Positions 55,781 to 64,000 of a DNA stretch of 64,000 bases are shown here, piece by piece. Made by a program: the position numbers and the translations under genes. Positions within the stretch are counted from its first letter, which is position 1; each line of letters opens with the position of its first letter. The DNA comes from Oscillospiraceae bacterium (lineage in GTDB: Bacteria > Bacillota > Clostridia > Oscillospirales > CAG-382): positions 18,943 to 82,942 of the forward strand of contig SVRI01000009.1 in NCBI GenBank assembly GCA_015064895.1, given 5' to 3'. The notes beneath the pieces were generated by a model that worked only from the letters and a program-made list of their open reading frames with translations, ran no database searches and was not told the DNA's origin.

Positions 55781-55811
55781 AGAATCCGAACACATAAGCG
55801 TTCGGATTCTT
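55781..55811 (-). terminator. Terminator of the CPA2 gene
   Basis: AGAATCCGAACACATAAGCGTTCGGATTCT. Confidence 0.7.
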
Positions 55812-55815
55812 AAGA

Positions 55816-57111
55816 TTATTTCTGGTTCTTTGCTTCCTCAAGCTTTGTCTTACGTCTATTCTTGACCTCATGGGACATAGGCTTTATGTCTCCTGCCTTA
55901 GTGAGTGCCCATCTTGTAAGCATAGGACCGAAGAGTTCATAAACAAGCACTGCAAAGAGCGTAATGTTTCTGATAAGAATTCCTGCCTCACCAAACTCCG
56001 CACTTGCTATTGTACACATGCCGAGGGCAACACCTGCCTGCGGGAAAAGTGTAATACCGAGGTATTTACAAATGTTAGATTCACATCCTGTTGCCTTTGC
56101 ACTCATGAGTGTGCCGAAATACTTACCGAAGCAACGGAACAGAATATAAACAAGACCAATTACAACTACCGCCCCGCTTGTAAATACAGACAGTTCAAGC
56201 TCTGCACCGCTTATTACAAAGAAGAGTGCAAACAAAGGGCTTGTCCACTTATCCGTCTTTTCCATAAGGTCATGGGAAAGAGGACAGATATTACAGAACA
56301 CGGTTCCGAGCATCATACATACAAGCAGAGATGAGAAACCAACATGCACATGTCCGATATCGAATTTTATCTGCGAAAGTGAAACTGTAAGGAACACGAA
56401 GGCGATTGTCATATTAAGACGGTTTGTATTGGAGTTGAAGAGCTTTTCAAGCTGTGTAAGAAGCCATCCCATAATCGCACCGAGTATAAGAGATGCAACT
56501 ATTTCAACAAGGGGATTTACAATAATTGAGATGGGGTCTATTTCGCCTGTGCCGAGTGTCTTGGCAATACCGAAGGATACCGCAAATACAATAAGACCCA
56601 CAGCATCGTCAAGGGCAACGATGGGAAGAAGCAGGTCTGTAAGAGGACCCTTTGCCTTATACTGACGAACTACCATAAGAGTTGCAGCAGGTGCTGTTGC
56701 AGTTGCAATTGCACCAAGTGTTATCGCCTGAGCAACGCTTATCTGCTCGGGCATAAGAAGATGAAGTCCGAAAAGTGCAAGGTCAACAAAAAGTGTTGCC
56801 ACAATTGCCTGGAAAACACCGATTACAGTTGCTTTTTTACCGATAACCTTCAGATCTTCCACACGAAACTCATTACCGATTGAGAAAGCAATAAAGCCGA
56901 GTGCCACTTTGGATATAAGACCTAAAAGCTCAACCTCTTGCATAGATCCGAAGCCAAGACCTCCGACACCGAGCTGACCGAGACAATACGGGCCGACAAG
57001 TACACCGGCTATAAGATATGCCGTAACCGACGGAAGCTTTAACGGTTTAAATGCTCTTGTCATCAAAAGACCACCGAGAAGTGCGATGGATACTGAAAGC
57101 AAAATGTTCAT
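55816..57111 (-). CDS. Cation:proton antiporter (CPA2-like)
   Basis: MNILLSVSIALLGGLLMTRAFKPLKLPSVTAYLIAGVLVGPYCLG...ATATAPAATLMVVRQYKAKGPLTDLLLPIVALDDAVGLIVFAVSFG. Confidence 0.88.
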   Translation of the reverse strand: MNILLSVSIALLGGLLMTRAFKPLKLPSVTAYLIAGVLVGPYCLGQLGVGGLGFGSMQEVELLGLISKVALGFIAFSIGNEFRVEDLKVIGKKATVIGVFQAIVATLFVDLALFGLHLLMPEQISVAQAITLGAIATATAPAATLMVVRQYKAKGPLTDLLLPIVALDDAVGLIVFAVSFGIAKTLGTGEIDPISIIVNPLVEIVASLILGAIMGWLLTQLEKLFNSNTNRLNMTIAFVFLTVSLSQIKFDIGHVHVGFSSLLVCMMLGTVFCNICPLSHDLMEKTDKWTSPLFALFFVISGAELELSVFTSGAVVVIGLVYILFRCFGKYFGTLMSAKATGCESNICKYLGITLFPQAGVALGMCTIASAEFGEAGILIRNITLFAVLVYELFGPMLTRWALTKAGDIKPMSHEVKNRRKTKLEEAKNQK

Positions 57112-57313
57112 GATTATACTTCTTTCTGAATATTTTTTTAACACAAAAAATCAAGGACAGGAGTCCTTAGATTGTAGGCGGAAGTGTGCCGATATTCGGG
57201 AAATTGCGGTTTATGTCAAACAGCACAAACCTATACTATTAAACTACAATTTAATGAACAAAAAGACGTGTATTTGAAACGTTTATGTGAACAAAAAAAT
57301 CATTTTTTCAGAC

Positions 57314-57344
57314 AAAAAGCACTTGCATGAAGCAAGTGCTTTTA
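57314..57344 (-). terminator. Terminator of the LRAT-deacylase gene
   Basis: AAAAGCACTTGCATGAAGCAAGTGCTTTTATTG. Confidence 0.75.
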
Positions 57345-57347
57345 TTG

Positions 57348-59663
57348 TTATTTTCGTCTTAAAACCATGCCGGCTCTTTTACCGGTATGTTTTCCTTTTT
57401 GGATTACGGGCGTGCCGTTGACAATTACATAGTCAAATCCCGAACAATACTTACAGGGGTCGGTAAAGGTTGCGTTTATTTTCAGATTTTCAAGGTCAAA
57501 TATATTGATATCAGCAAAATAGCCTTCTTTAATCTGTCCCCTCTTTTCGAGTCTGTAGTGGTCGGCAACTCTCTTTGTTGCCTTATTTACAGCCTTTTCG
57601 ATGGAAATAACGCCCAGCTCCTTTACATATCTTGTAAAGAAGTACATATATCCCATATAGTCGGACATATTGCCTGTTCTGGCATCGCCCTCCTCTACGG
57701 TGGTGTAGCTGTCGCTCATCCAGAGGTAGATATCGTCGTTGACTACCGTATCTATCATGGTCTGCTCGTCAAACATTACGCCAACCATTTCGATTGCTCT
57801 TACCTGTTCGATGGTTTCTGTTTTCATAAACACGTCAAGGAAGGCATCGCAAGGCTCTCTGTTCCATTCTTTGCAGAGTTCCTCAAAGGACATTGCCGTA
57901 ACTTCGGGCATATGGGGTGCAATAATACGAAGAAGTCTGTTCCATTGACCGAAATCGAGAAAACGCCAATATCTGTTCATATCGGCTTTGACTTTTTTTC
58001 TGCCCTCATCATCTGCAAGAATCTTTCTTGCCTCGTCCCAACCGTTCTCATACAGCCATGGCGGAAGCATTGCCTGAGCACAGCCTGTTCCGTAGGTGGT
58101 GGAAAGCATATCAGTGAAGACGTCAAGTCCCTCGTCGGCTCTTGCATCCTTTAGCTTATTCATGCACTTGTCGAGGTAGTCATTTGGTATGCCGTTATCA
58201 TATTTTACGTTGAGGTGGGAAATCATACCCCTCATTTTTGTTTTACGTATTACGTTAAGGAACTCCTCAACCGCTTCGAGTATATATGTCCCTTCATCAC
58301 GCATATGGGTGGTATATATGCCGTCATATTCGGCTGCAACCATGGCGAGCTTTTCAACTTCTTCGGGGCGTGATAAAATACCCGGGTCAAATTCAAGGCC
58401 TGTTGAAAAGCCTATGTATCCTGCTTGCATGGCTTCTCTTATAAAGCCTTCCATGACAGCAAACTGCTCGTCGGTGTAGTCGGTGGTGTTAAGTCCTGCA
58501 ATAACACGAAGGTCGTTATGTCCTATCAGCCATGCCGTATTTACGGACGAGCCCATCTTTTCCATTTTATCAAGGGTGTTCTTAAATGCCCCCTTGGGTA
58601 CGGGTACATCCTTATTTGCAAAGTCATACACACACTCAATTCCGTCGCCCATCTTATCAAAGGGGACTGTAATTGTATGACGCATGGAAAAGCCGCAGTT
58701 TCCGACAATCTCGGTTGTAACGCCCTGACGTACCGAGCTTTGTGCCTCGGGGTTTATCCATATGCTTGAATCGGAATGGGAATGGGTGTCTATAAAGCCC
58801 GGGGTAACATATTTGCCGTCGGCGTTTATTTCTTTTTTTGCTGTCATCCCCTCAGCATTTCCGATAAAGGAAATCTTGCCGTCAAGTATTGCAATGTCGG
58901 CTTTATATGGTTCATTTCCGCTGCCGTCAACAATCATGCCGTTTTTGATAATTATATCCTGCAGATTATCTACGCTTTTGAAAAACACCTTGCCGTCAAG
59001 TTCTCCGTTTGCCATCATTTTAATGATTCCCGCAACACCGGCAATTCCGTCGCCCATCTGATGGGATTCTGCAAGACCGGTTTTACACCAGACCGCAAAG
59101 TGCTCACAATTATTAAAGGGGAAATTATATTTTGTTTCGCCTATTCTTGATCTTGCTCTTTCAAGCGTTTCCTTGGGTGAATACAGTTTATAGCCTTCCA
59201 TTTTCATCAGGTTTCTGACTGTATCCTTCATACTTCCGTATACAATAGAACCCGAAATCTGACGTACTATACCGGCATCTGCATCCTCTTCGGGAAAATC
59301 AAGAACATAAAACTCATTTTGTCCTTCAAGAAATTCACTCATGGGTGCTTCGTGTATGGATACATTTCCCGCAAAATCATCTCCGTCACCCGAATAATGT
59401 ATAACACGGTCATTACCTGCATAAATGCCGAAATGCTCGTACAATCCGCCCTTTCTGATAATGCACAGCACATCGCCTTCACACAGAGTATGGTCATGAC
59501 CATACATTTTGGTTCTTACGGCATGAGGCTTTGACGGATTGATTTTTTCGCCCTTTTCTTTTATGTCCACTATCATTTTTTCGCCCAAGGCACCAATTCC
59601 GTTATCAAGAATATCCTGAGAAACGGAAAGAGCCCCTCTGACAAATTTCTTTAAATCACTCAT
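57348..59663 (-). CDS. Fusion: N-terminal LRAT domain + C-terminal N-acyl-D-amino-acid deacylase (amidohydrolase)
   Basis: N-terminus GDVLCIIRKGGLYEHFGIYAGNDRVIHYSG...KYNFPFNNCEHFAVWCKTG. C-terminus IIKNGMIVDGSGNEPYKADIAILDGKISFIG...VTPGFIDTHSHSDSSIWINPEAQSSVRQGVTTEIVGNCGFS...THMRDEG...WMSDSYT. Confidence 0.9.
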   Translation of the reverse strand: MSDLKKFVRGALSVSQDILDNGIGALGEKMIVDIKEKGEKINPSKPHAVRTKMYGHDHTLCEGDVLCIIRKGGLYEHFGIYAGNDRVIHYSGDGDDFAGNVSIHEAPMSEFLEGQNEFYVLDFPEEDADAGIVRQISGSIVYGSMKDTVRNLMKMEGYKLYSPKETLERARSRIGETKYNFPFNNCEHFAVWCKTGLAESHQMGDGIAGVAGIIKMMANGELDGKVFFKSVDNLQDIIIKNGMIVDGSGNEPYKADIAILDGKISFIGNAEGMTAKKEINADGKYVTPGFIDTHSHSDSSIWINPEAQSSVRQGVTTEIVGNCGFSMRHTITVPFDKMGDGIECVYDFANKDVPVPKGAFKNTLDKMEKMGSSVNTAWLIGHNDLRVIAGLNTTDYTDEQFAVMEGFIREAMQAGYIGFSTGLEFDPGILSRPEEVEKLAMVAAEYDGIYTTHMRDEGTYILEAVEEFLNVIRKTKMRGMISHLNVKYDNGIPNDYLDKCMNKLKDARADEGLDVFTDMLSTTYGTGCAQAMLPPWLYENGWDEARKILADDEGRKKVKADMNRYWRFLDFGQWNRLLRIIAPHMPEVTAMSFEELCKEWNREPCDAFLDVFMKTETIEQVRAIEMVGVMFDEQTMIDTVVNDDIYLWMSDSYTTVEEGDARTGNMSDYMGYMYFFTRYVKELGVISIEKAVNKATKRVADHYRLEKRGQIKEGYFADINIFDLENLKINATFTDPCKYCSGFDYVIVNGTPVIQKGKHTGKRAGMVLRRK

Positions 59664-59752
59664 AATAACCTCTGTAAACATCCGACGCCGTATTGGTAAA
59701 AGAGCTTTGGCTCTTTATTCTTTATCTTTTACGGCGTTTACATATTTATTGC

Positions 59753-60166
59753 TTATTGTTTTTTCTTTGACTCAAGGGTATTTTCCTGATTTCTGTAAAT
59801 AACGAGCTTTGAAAACAAAAACTCGAGTGCAAAATTTGAAATCATAGTTACTGCAAGCACAATATATTCGTTTATACCCGACCCTTCTGCCACATGTCCG
59901 AGATAGGTTGATACGGGTGTGAAAACAATATAAAAGCCTATAAGCTTCATCATTGCAACAGGGACATTTGCTGCCGATTTAAAGGTGAAACGTCTGTTGA
60001 ATGTGAAATTCCAGATTATCGATAAAAGAAGTGATATAAGATATGCCGGCCAGTACTTCATGTGAAGTTTTTCATTCATAAGTGCAAACGATGCTGCCTG
60101 AATAACACCTGCCGATATGGAAAACAGTGTAAATTTCAACACCTGTATAAATGATTGTTTTTTCAT
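59753..60166 (-). CDS. GtrA family membrane protein
   Basis: SFIQVLKFTLFSISAGVIQAASFALMNEKL...AYLISLLLSIIWNFTFNRRFTFKSA. Confidence 0.85.
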   Translation of the reverse strand: MKKQSFIQVLKFTLFSISAGVIQAASFALMNEKLHMKYWPAYLISLLLSIIWNFTFNRRFTFKSAANVPVAMMKLIGFYIVFTPVSTYLGHVAEGSGINEYIVLAVTMISNFALEFLFSKLVIYRNQENTLESKKKQ

Positions 60167-60170
60167 TCTT

Positions 60171-60875
60171 TCATCTCCATTCGTCTGTGAGCACTTCAAG
60201 ATTTGTTCCATAGAATATATCTTCTTTACCACTCATCATTTTGCAAAATTCTTCAAATATTTCCCATCTTTCGGGATAGATGTCAAACTCATATGCGTGT
60301 CCCCAGATATAGAACACCTTTGGTGTATCTGTTTTAAGCTCCAAAAATTCCTTGCCGAGACGAAGCATCTCATTCCACTCGGCGTGGTGGTGTACCGTGC
60401 CCTTATACTGATAAAGGTCGGGGTACAAGTCAAAGGACTTTGTTGTGTCAATTGTTCTTGCGTATTTTATTGGGGTGTTATTCTTTATGATGTCTGCCAC
60501 CCTGTCATTACAGTTGACGCCGCCGCAGGGGTATGCCATGCCAAGGACCTCGTAACCGCAAAGCTCTGACAGATTCAGCCTGTCCTGTTCAACCTGACGA
60601 ATTACCTCTTTATCGTCTTCAATGCCCGTGAGATTGGGGTGTGTCAGGGTATGCACCGCAACCTCGTGACCGTCATATATGTACTTTACATCCTCGGATT
60701 TATTCTTTGTGTGGTTGACATTCACACCGTCTCTCACAAGTGCACCGTCAAGACCCAGAAGTTCGGAATTTATATTAAAAGTAGCTTTCAAGTTATATTT
60801 ATTGAATATTTCAATAAGGCGTCTGTCCTGCAGTACCCCGTCATCGTAGCTGAAAGTTAAGGCTTTTAGTTTCAT
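60171..60875 (-). CDS. Polysaccharide deacetylase family protein
   Basis: MKLKALTFSYDDGVLQDRRLIEIFNKYNLKATFNINS...GHEVAVHTLTHPNL...AYPCGG. Confidence 0.88.
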   Translation of the reverse strand: MKLKALTFSYDDGVLQDRRLIEIFNKYNLKATFNINSELLGLDGALVRDGVNVNHTKNKSEDVKYIYDGHEVAVHTLTHPNLTGIEDDKEVIRQVEQDRLNLSELCGYEVLGMAYPCGGVNCNDRVADIIKNNTPIKYARTIDTTKSFDLYPDLYQYKGTVHHHAEWNEMLRLGKEFLELKTDTPKVFYIWGHAYEFDIYPERWEIFEEFCKMMSGKEDIFYGTNLEVLTDEWR

Positions 60876-60943
60876 GCTTTTTTCTCCCTTTCCGCAAAAA
60901 TCTTCAAATATATTCTACCACACTAAAACAAAAATTGCAACAA

Positions 60944-60970
60944 AAAAACAGCTCCCCGATAAGGGGAGCT
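60944..60970 (-). terminator. Terminator
   Basis: AGCTCCCCGATAAGGGGAGCT with T-run on the minus strand. Confidence 0.75.
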
Positions 60971-60976
60971 AAAGCA

Positions 60977-63181
60977 TTAATACCAGCCTCTTGTGTTATA
61001 AAATGTGCTTTCTTCCATCAGTGTATATGTGTCATACCAGTAATCCCAGAATTTAGGACCGCTTACATCTTCACTGATTCGCATTGTTTCGTATAAACTA
61101 CTCTTGGTAACGGTTACTCTGAATTCATTTGCAGGGCTTTCTCGTTTTTCATCCTTGATTACAAACTGAATTTCATTGTAAGCACCGCTGTCAAAGCTAC
61201 AAAGGTTATAAAGTCTTTCTACTTCACTAAGGAAATTGGCAGGAAGATTATCATTAATGGGCAAATCAAGAGTGATAACCAGCATGTTTCTCTTATCTAC
61301 GAGCTTATCGGCACCGTAACATTCATTTGCAAGAATGCTGAAGATTCTTTCGTCCTCAGCAGAAAGAGAGGAATACTTCCAGTCAAGTTCTCCAAGGGAA
61401 ATCGCCTCGTTTTCGCCTGATCCGTAAACACGGAAGCTAAGGGTTCCGTCAGCTGCCATATATGAGTCACCACAAATAGTACATACAAGCTGCAAAACAT
61501 TGAGTTCGTCTTCACCTGCTACAGGATTATCAAAGCAAAGGAAATCCTTGAAGTCTATCTGAGAATAATCGTCATCTATATTTACTATATCACCAATACT
61601 TGCACTTGCAATTGTAACATCGTTAACAACGAGGTATATTTTTGTATTATCATCACAGCTGTTCTCTTCCATGAGCTCTTCCTTTGTGTACCAAGCTTCA
61701 AAACGAAGTCCGTAAGAACCGTCATCATATTCAACAAGTTCAGCGTCAGAGTATACACCGAAAAGGTCACTGAAGGAAGAACGTACCGACACTTCTTTGT
61801 CGGAGAAAATAAGTCTGCAAAAATCGGGGGCAAACTCTTCGGAAGCAAGTCTCAGGCAGTATGTTTTATCATCAAAGCCGGAGGTACCGAACATATAATC
61901 AATTCCGAGTGTATCCATTCTGTTTTTGATTATGTCTTCAAATTCAGAAAAGTCAACTTCGGAAAGATATGAGCGTGTGAAATCATCGGGTGTCCATTCA
62001 ATCAAAAGATTGCCGTCAGTCATTGAAGTCACCTGATTACGACCCATTCTTCTGCCGCTTGTTTCCCAAATAGGTTCGTCCTGGATATCCATAACAACAC
62101 CGAAATCCTTCTGTTCCTGCTCAAGAATCTTTTGCATAATCTGAGCATTCTTTTCAGACGATGCACCGGGGCTTATAAGATAAGCCGAAGACATAGTTCT
62201 ATCATCTACAAAAAGCACACTTGCAAAAAAGTTATTTGCATCATATGTGTTTTCTTCAAGATAGTCGTGCATAATTGTGAGCTTGGGGTTGGTATAACTT
62301 TCAAGCATTTCACCAAAGTTTTGCTGTGCGTTGGATGAAAAATCAACTTCAAGTGCATATATAGTATCGCCGTCAATAGCTTCAAGCTGATCGTACTTTT
62401 CTTCCATCATCTCGCTGCCAAAGGTGCTTAATATATCACTCTTATCAAGTTTAACAACCTCAACGGCAGAAATCTCCGCCTTTGTGGGAGAATAATAGGA
62501 TATGTACTCTTCAACACCAAAACCAACATTTCCACGGCTGATAAGAAGCTCGGCTGTATGTGCTTTTTCGGCAGGACTTGCACCGAGAAGTGCCTTTTCA
62601 ACAGTAAGTGTTATCTTGGAATTATCATATTCGAGTTTGTAGTTAGAACCGAGAATGGCAGCTCTTTCTTCAATCATAGCAGCAAAAGACTCAAGATCTC
62701 TTTTTGCAACGGTACGGTCGGGATAAAGCTCTATAACCGAGATTTCCGATTCAGCAAGCTCTTCGAGTGTACGAGCAGGAGCGACTTCGGGTACTTCCTC
62801 AGGAATTTCCTCTTCAACATTCTCTTCGTTATCTTCCTTGTCCTTCTTGTCCTTCTTGTCTTTATTATCTTTTTCTTCTACAACTGCATTTTCGTTTAAG
62901 TTGTCTGAAATCATTTTAAATGCCAAGAAGCCGCCGGCACCAAGAATTGCAACGGCAAGTACAATTATAGCAATGATAAGTCCCTTGTTAGACTTTGATT
63001 TTGCCTTTACGGGTGCAGGTGTTGGTACAGGTGCCGCAACGGGCTCCTGATCCTGACGGGGATATTGGGTTTGTTGATTGTTTTGAACCTGATTGGGGTA
63101 TTGAGTCTGTTGATTGTTCTGACTCTGCTGATTATTTTGGTTTTGCTGGTAGTTCTGTCCAGACTGATTATTCTGATCCAT
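60977..63181 (-). CDS. Gln/Asn-rich N-terminus, single-TM protein with divergent SecD-like extracytoplasmic domains
   Basis: MDQNNQSGQNYQQNQNNQQSQNNQQTQYPNQ..., TM GLIIAIIVLAVAILGAGGFLAFKMI, two segments reminiscent of SecD (IEERAAILGSNYKLEYDNSKITLTV; FEDIIKNRMDTLGIDYMFGTSGFDDKTYCLRL). Confidence 0.6.
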   Translation of the reverse strand: MDQNNQSGQNYQQNQNNQQSQNNQQTQYPNQVQNNQQTQYPRQDQEPVAAPVPTPAPVKAKSKSNKGLIIAIIVLAVAILGAGGFLAFKMISDNLNENAVVEEKDNKDKKDKKDKEDNEENVEEEIPEEVPEVAPARTLEELAESEISVIELYPDRTVAKRDLESFAAMIEERAAILGSNYKLEYDNSKITLTVEKALLGASPAEKAHTAELLISRGNVGFGVEEYISYYSPTKAEISAVEVVKLDKSDILSTFGSEMMEEKYDQLEAIDGDTIYALEVDFSSNAQQNFGEMLESYTNPKLTIMHDYLEENTYDANNFFASVLFVDDRTMSSAYLISPGASSEKNAQIMQKILEQEQKDFGVVMDIQDEPIWETSGRRMGRNQVTSMTDGNLLIEWTPDDFTRSYLSEVDFSEFEDIIKNRMDTLGIDYMFGTSGFDDKTYCLRLASEEFAPDFCRLIFSDKEVSVRSSFSDLFGVYSDAELVEYDDGSYGLRFEAWYTKEELMEENSCDDNTKIYLVVNDVTIASASIGDIVNIDDDYSQIDFKDFLCFDNPVAGEDELNVLQLVCTICGDSYMAADGTLSFRVYGSGENEAISLGELDWKYSSLSAEDERIFSILANECYGADKLVDKRNMLVITLDLPINDNLPANFLSEVERLYNLCSFDSGAYNEIQFVIKDEKRESPANEFRVTVTKSSLYETMRISEDVSGPKFWDYWYDTYTLMEESTFYNTRGWY

Positions 63182-63267
63182 TTGCAACCTCCATTGATAA
63201 AATTTCTGGTACAATTATAAGATATTTTAAGACAAATGTCAACAATTATTAACAAATTACGAGATAA

Positions 63268-63290
63268 AAAAGAGACCTTTCGGTCTCTTA
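63268..63290 (-). terminator. Terminator of the 63300 gene
   Basis: AAGAGACCTTTCGGTCTCTT; minus strand continues in TTTTT. Confidence 0.7.
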
Positions 63291-63299
63291 GGCAGCAAT

Positions 63300-63734
63300 T
63301 CAAAGATAACTTTTAATGTCATGAGCCAGTTTTTCTTCTAAATTTACAAGTTTCTTGGCAACATCCTTGGATTTTTCATCTGCAGCGGCGTATTTATTAA
63401 GGTATTTATTAAGAGACTTTACACCCATGTTACAACCGTCTGTCATAAGGTCAGCAATGGTAGCATCAGAATCATTAACGGCAAGCATGACATTTGTCTT
63501 TATCCAAGACATACCCTTGGCAATAGGCGCGGGATCTTTACCGTCATCATCGTATCTGTTAAGACTTTGATGAATTTCCGTATCAAGCTTGCGGTGTTCA
63601 TCTTTACTCTGTGACAGCAAGGATTTAAGCTCTTTACTACTGACATAATCCAAAACATCATCAATGGAGGAAATTCCCATTTTGACGCCCGCATCGCATT
63701 CACGTAAAAGTTTTATTGTGTCCTGTTCAATCAT
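63300..63734 (-). CDS. Predicted four-helix-bundle (ferritin-like/DUF2383-like) hypothetical protein
   Basis: MIEQDTIKLLRECDAGVKMGISSIDDVLDYVSSKELKSLLSQSKDEHRKLDTEIHQSL; helical, charged. Confidence 0.45.
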   Translation of the reverse strand: MIEQDTIKLLRECDAGVKMGISSIDDVLDYVSSKELKSLLSQSKDEHRKLDTEIHQSLNRYDDDGKDPAPIAKGMSWIKTNVMLAVNDSDATIADLMTDGCNMGVKSLNKYLNKYAAADEKSKDVAKKLVNLEEKLAHDIKSYL

Positions 63735-63863
63735 ATTATCATTCCTTTCGTCGGGATAATTATAGTTTGCCACAAGAAATAAGATAAATACAAAAATCAA
63801 GACAAAATAAAGACAAACACAAAAAAGATTAAAATATATGTCCGCAAAGAGGGAATCAGATGA

Positions 63864-63970
<107 letters not shown>

Positions 63971-64000
63971 ATATAAAGCAGAATGGGTGCACATGGGTCT

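Noticed and set aside
57387-58154. 255-aa plus-strand ORF
   Set aside because: Antisense to the amidohydrolase domain of the LRAT fusion.
63050-63180. Short direct repeats (TTGTTGATTGTT...)
   Set aside because: Explained by Gln/Asn-rich coding repeats of the SecD-like protein.

Overview
The window is 64 kb of chromosome from a Clostridia-like Firmicute (inferred from gene content, promoters and codon style). It is mostly ordinary core and accessory genes. From left to right it carries:
- lon (truncated by the window edge), GH127, an O-acetylhomoserine sulfhydrylase-type enzyme and plsY
- a divergent ribbon-helix-helix/SLOG pair
- rpmG-secE-nusG-rplK-rplA, YigZ, a rubredoxin-domain rubrerythrin and an LTA-synthase-like sulfatase
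- a roughly 14 kb acyl/lipid-metabolism region: Sfp-type PPTase, three alpha/beta hydrolases, GT2-GtrA, PlsX, FakA-like, two DegV/FakB-like proteins, a polysaccharide deacetylase, and a tight five-gene operon encoding an acyl-AMP ligase with C-terminal carrier domain, two PlsC-like acyltransferases, a stand-alone ACP and an LRAT-like protein
- GDPD, GH29 and MGH-type glycosidases, and SGNH esterases
- M20 peptidase, an ABC-DUF1854-ABC module, MATE, ClC and a CPA2 antiporter
- an LRAT-domain/N-acyl-D-amino-acid deacylase fusion, GtrA, a second polysaccharide deacetylase, a divergent SecD-like membrane protein and tRNA-Asn.

The items most worth follow-up are:
(1) the LRAT-deacylase fusion
(2) the AMP-ligase/ACP/PlsC/PlsC/LRAT operon
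(3) a family of modular multi-hairpin intergenic repeats, including a 3x128-bp tandem array with a compensatory stem change
(4) the RHH/SLOG pair with paired 11-bp operator-like repeats
(5) two gene remnants: a rubrerythrin 3' end and an XRE regulator C-terminus.

All family assignments are from reading motifs by eye. No database search was run.
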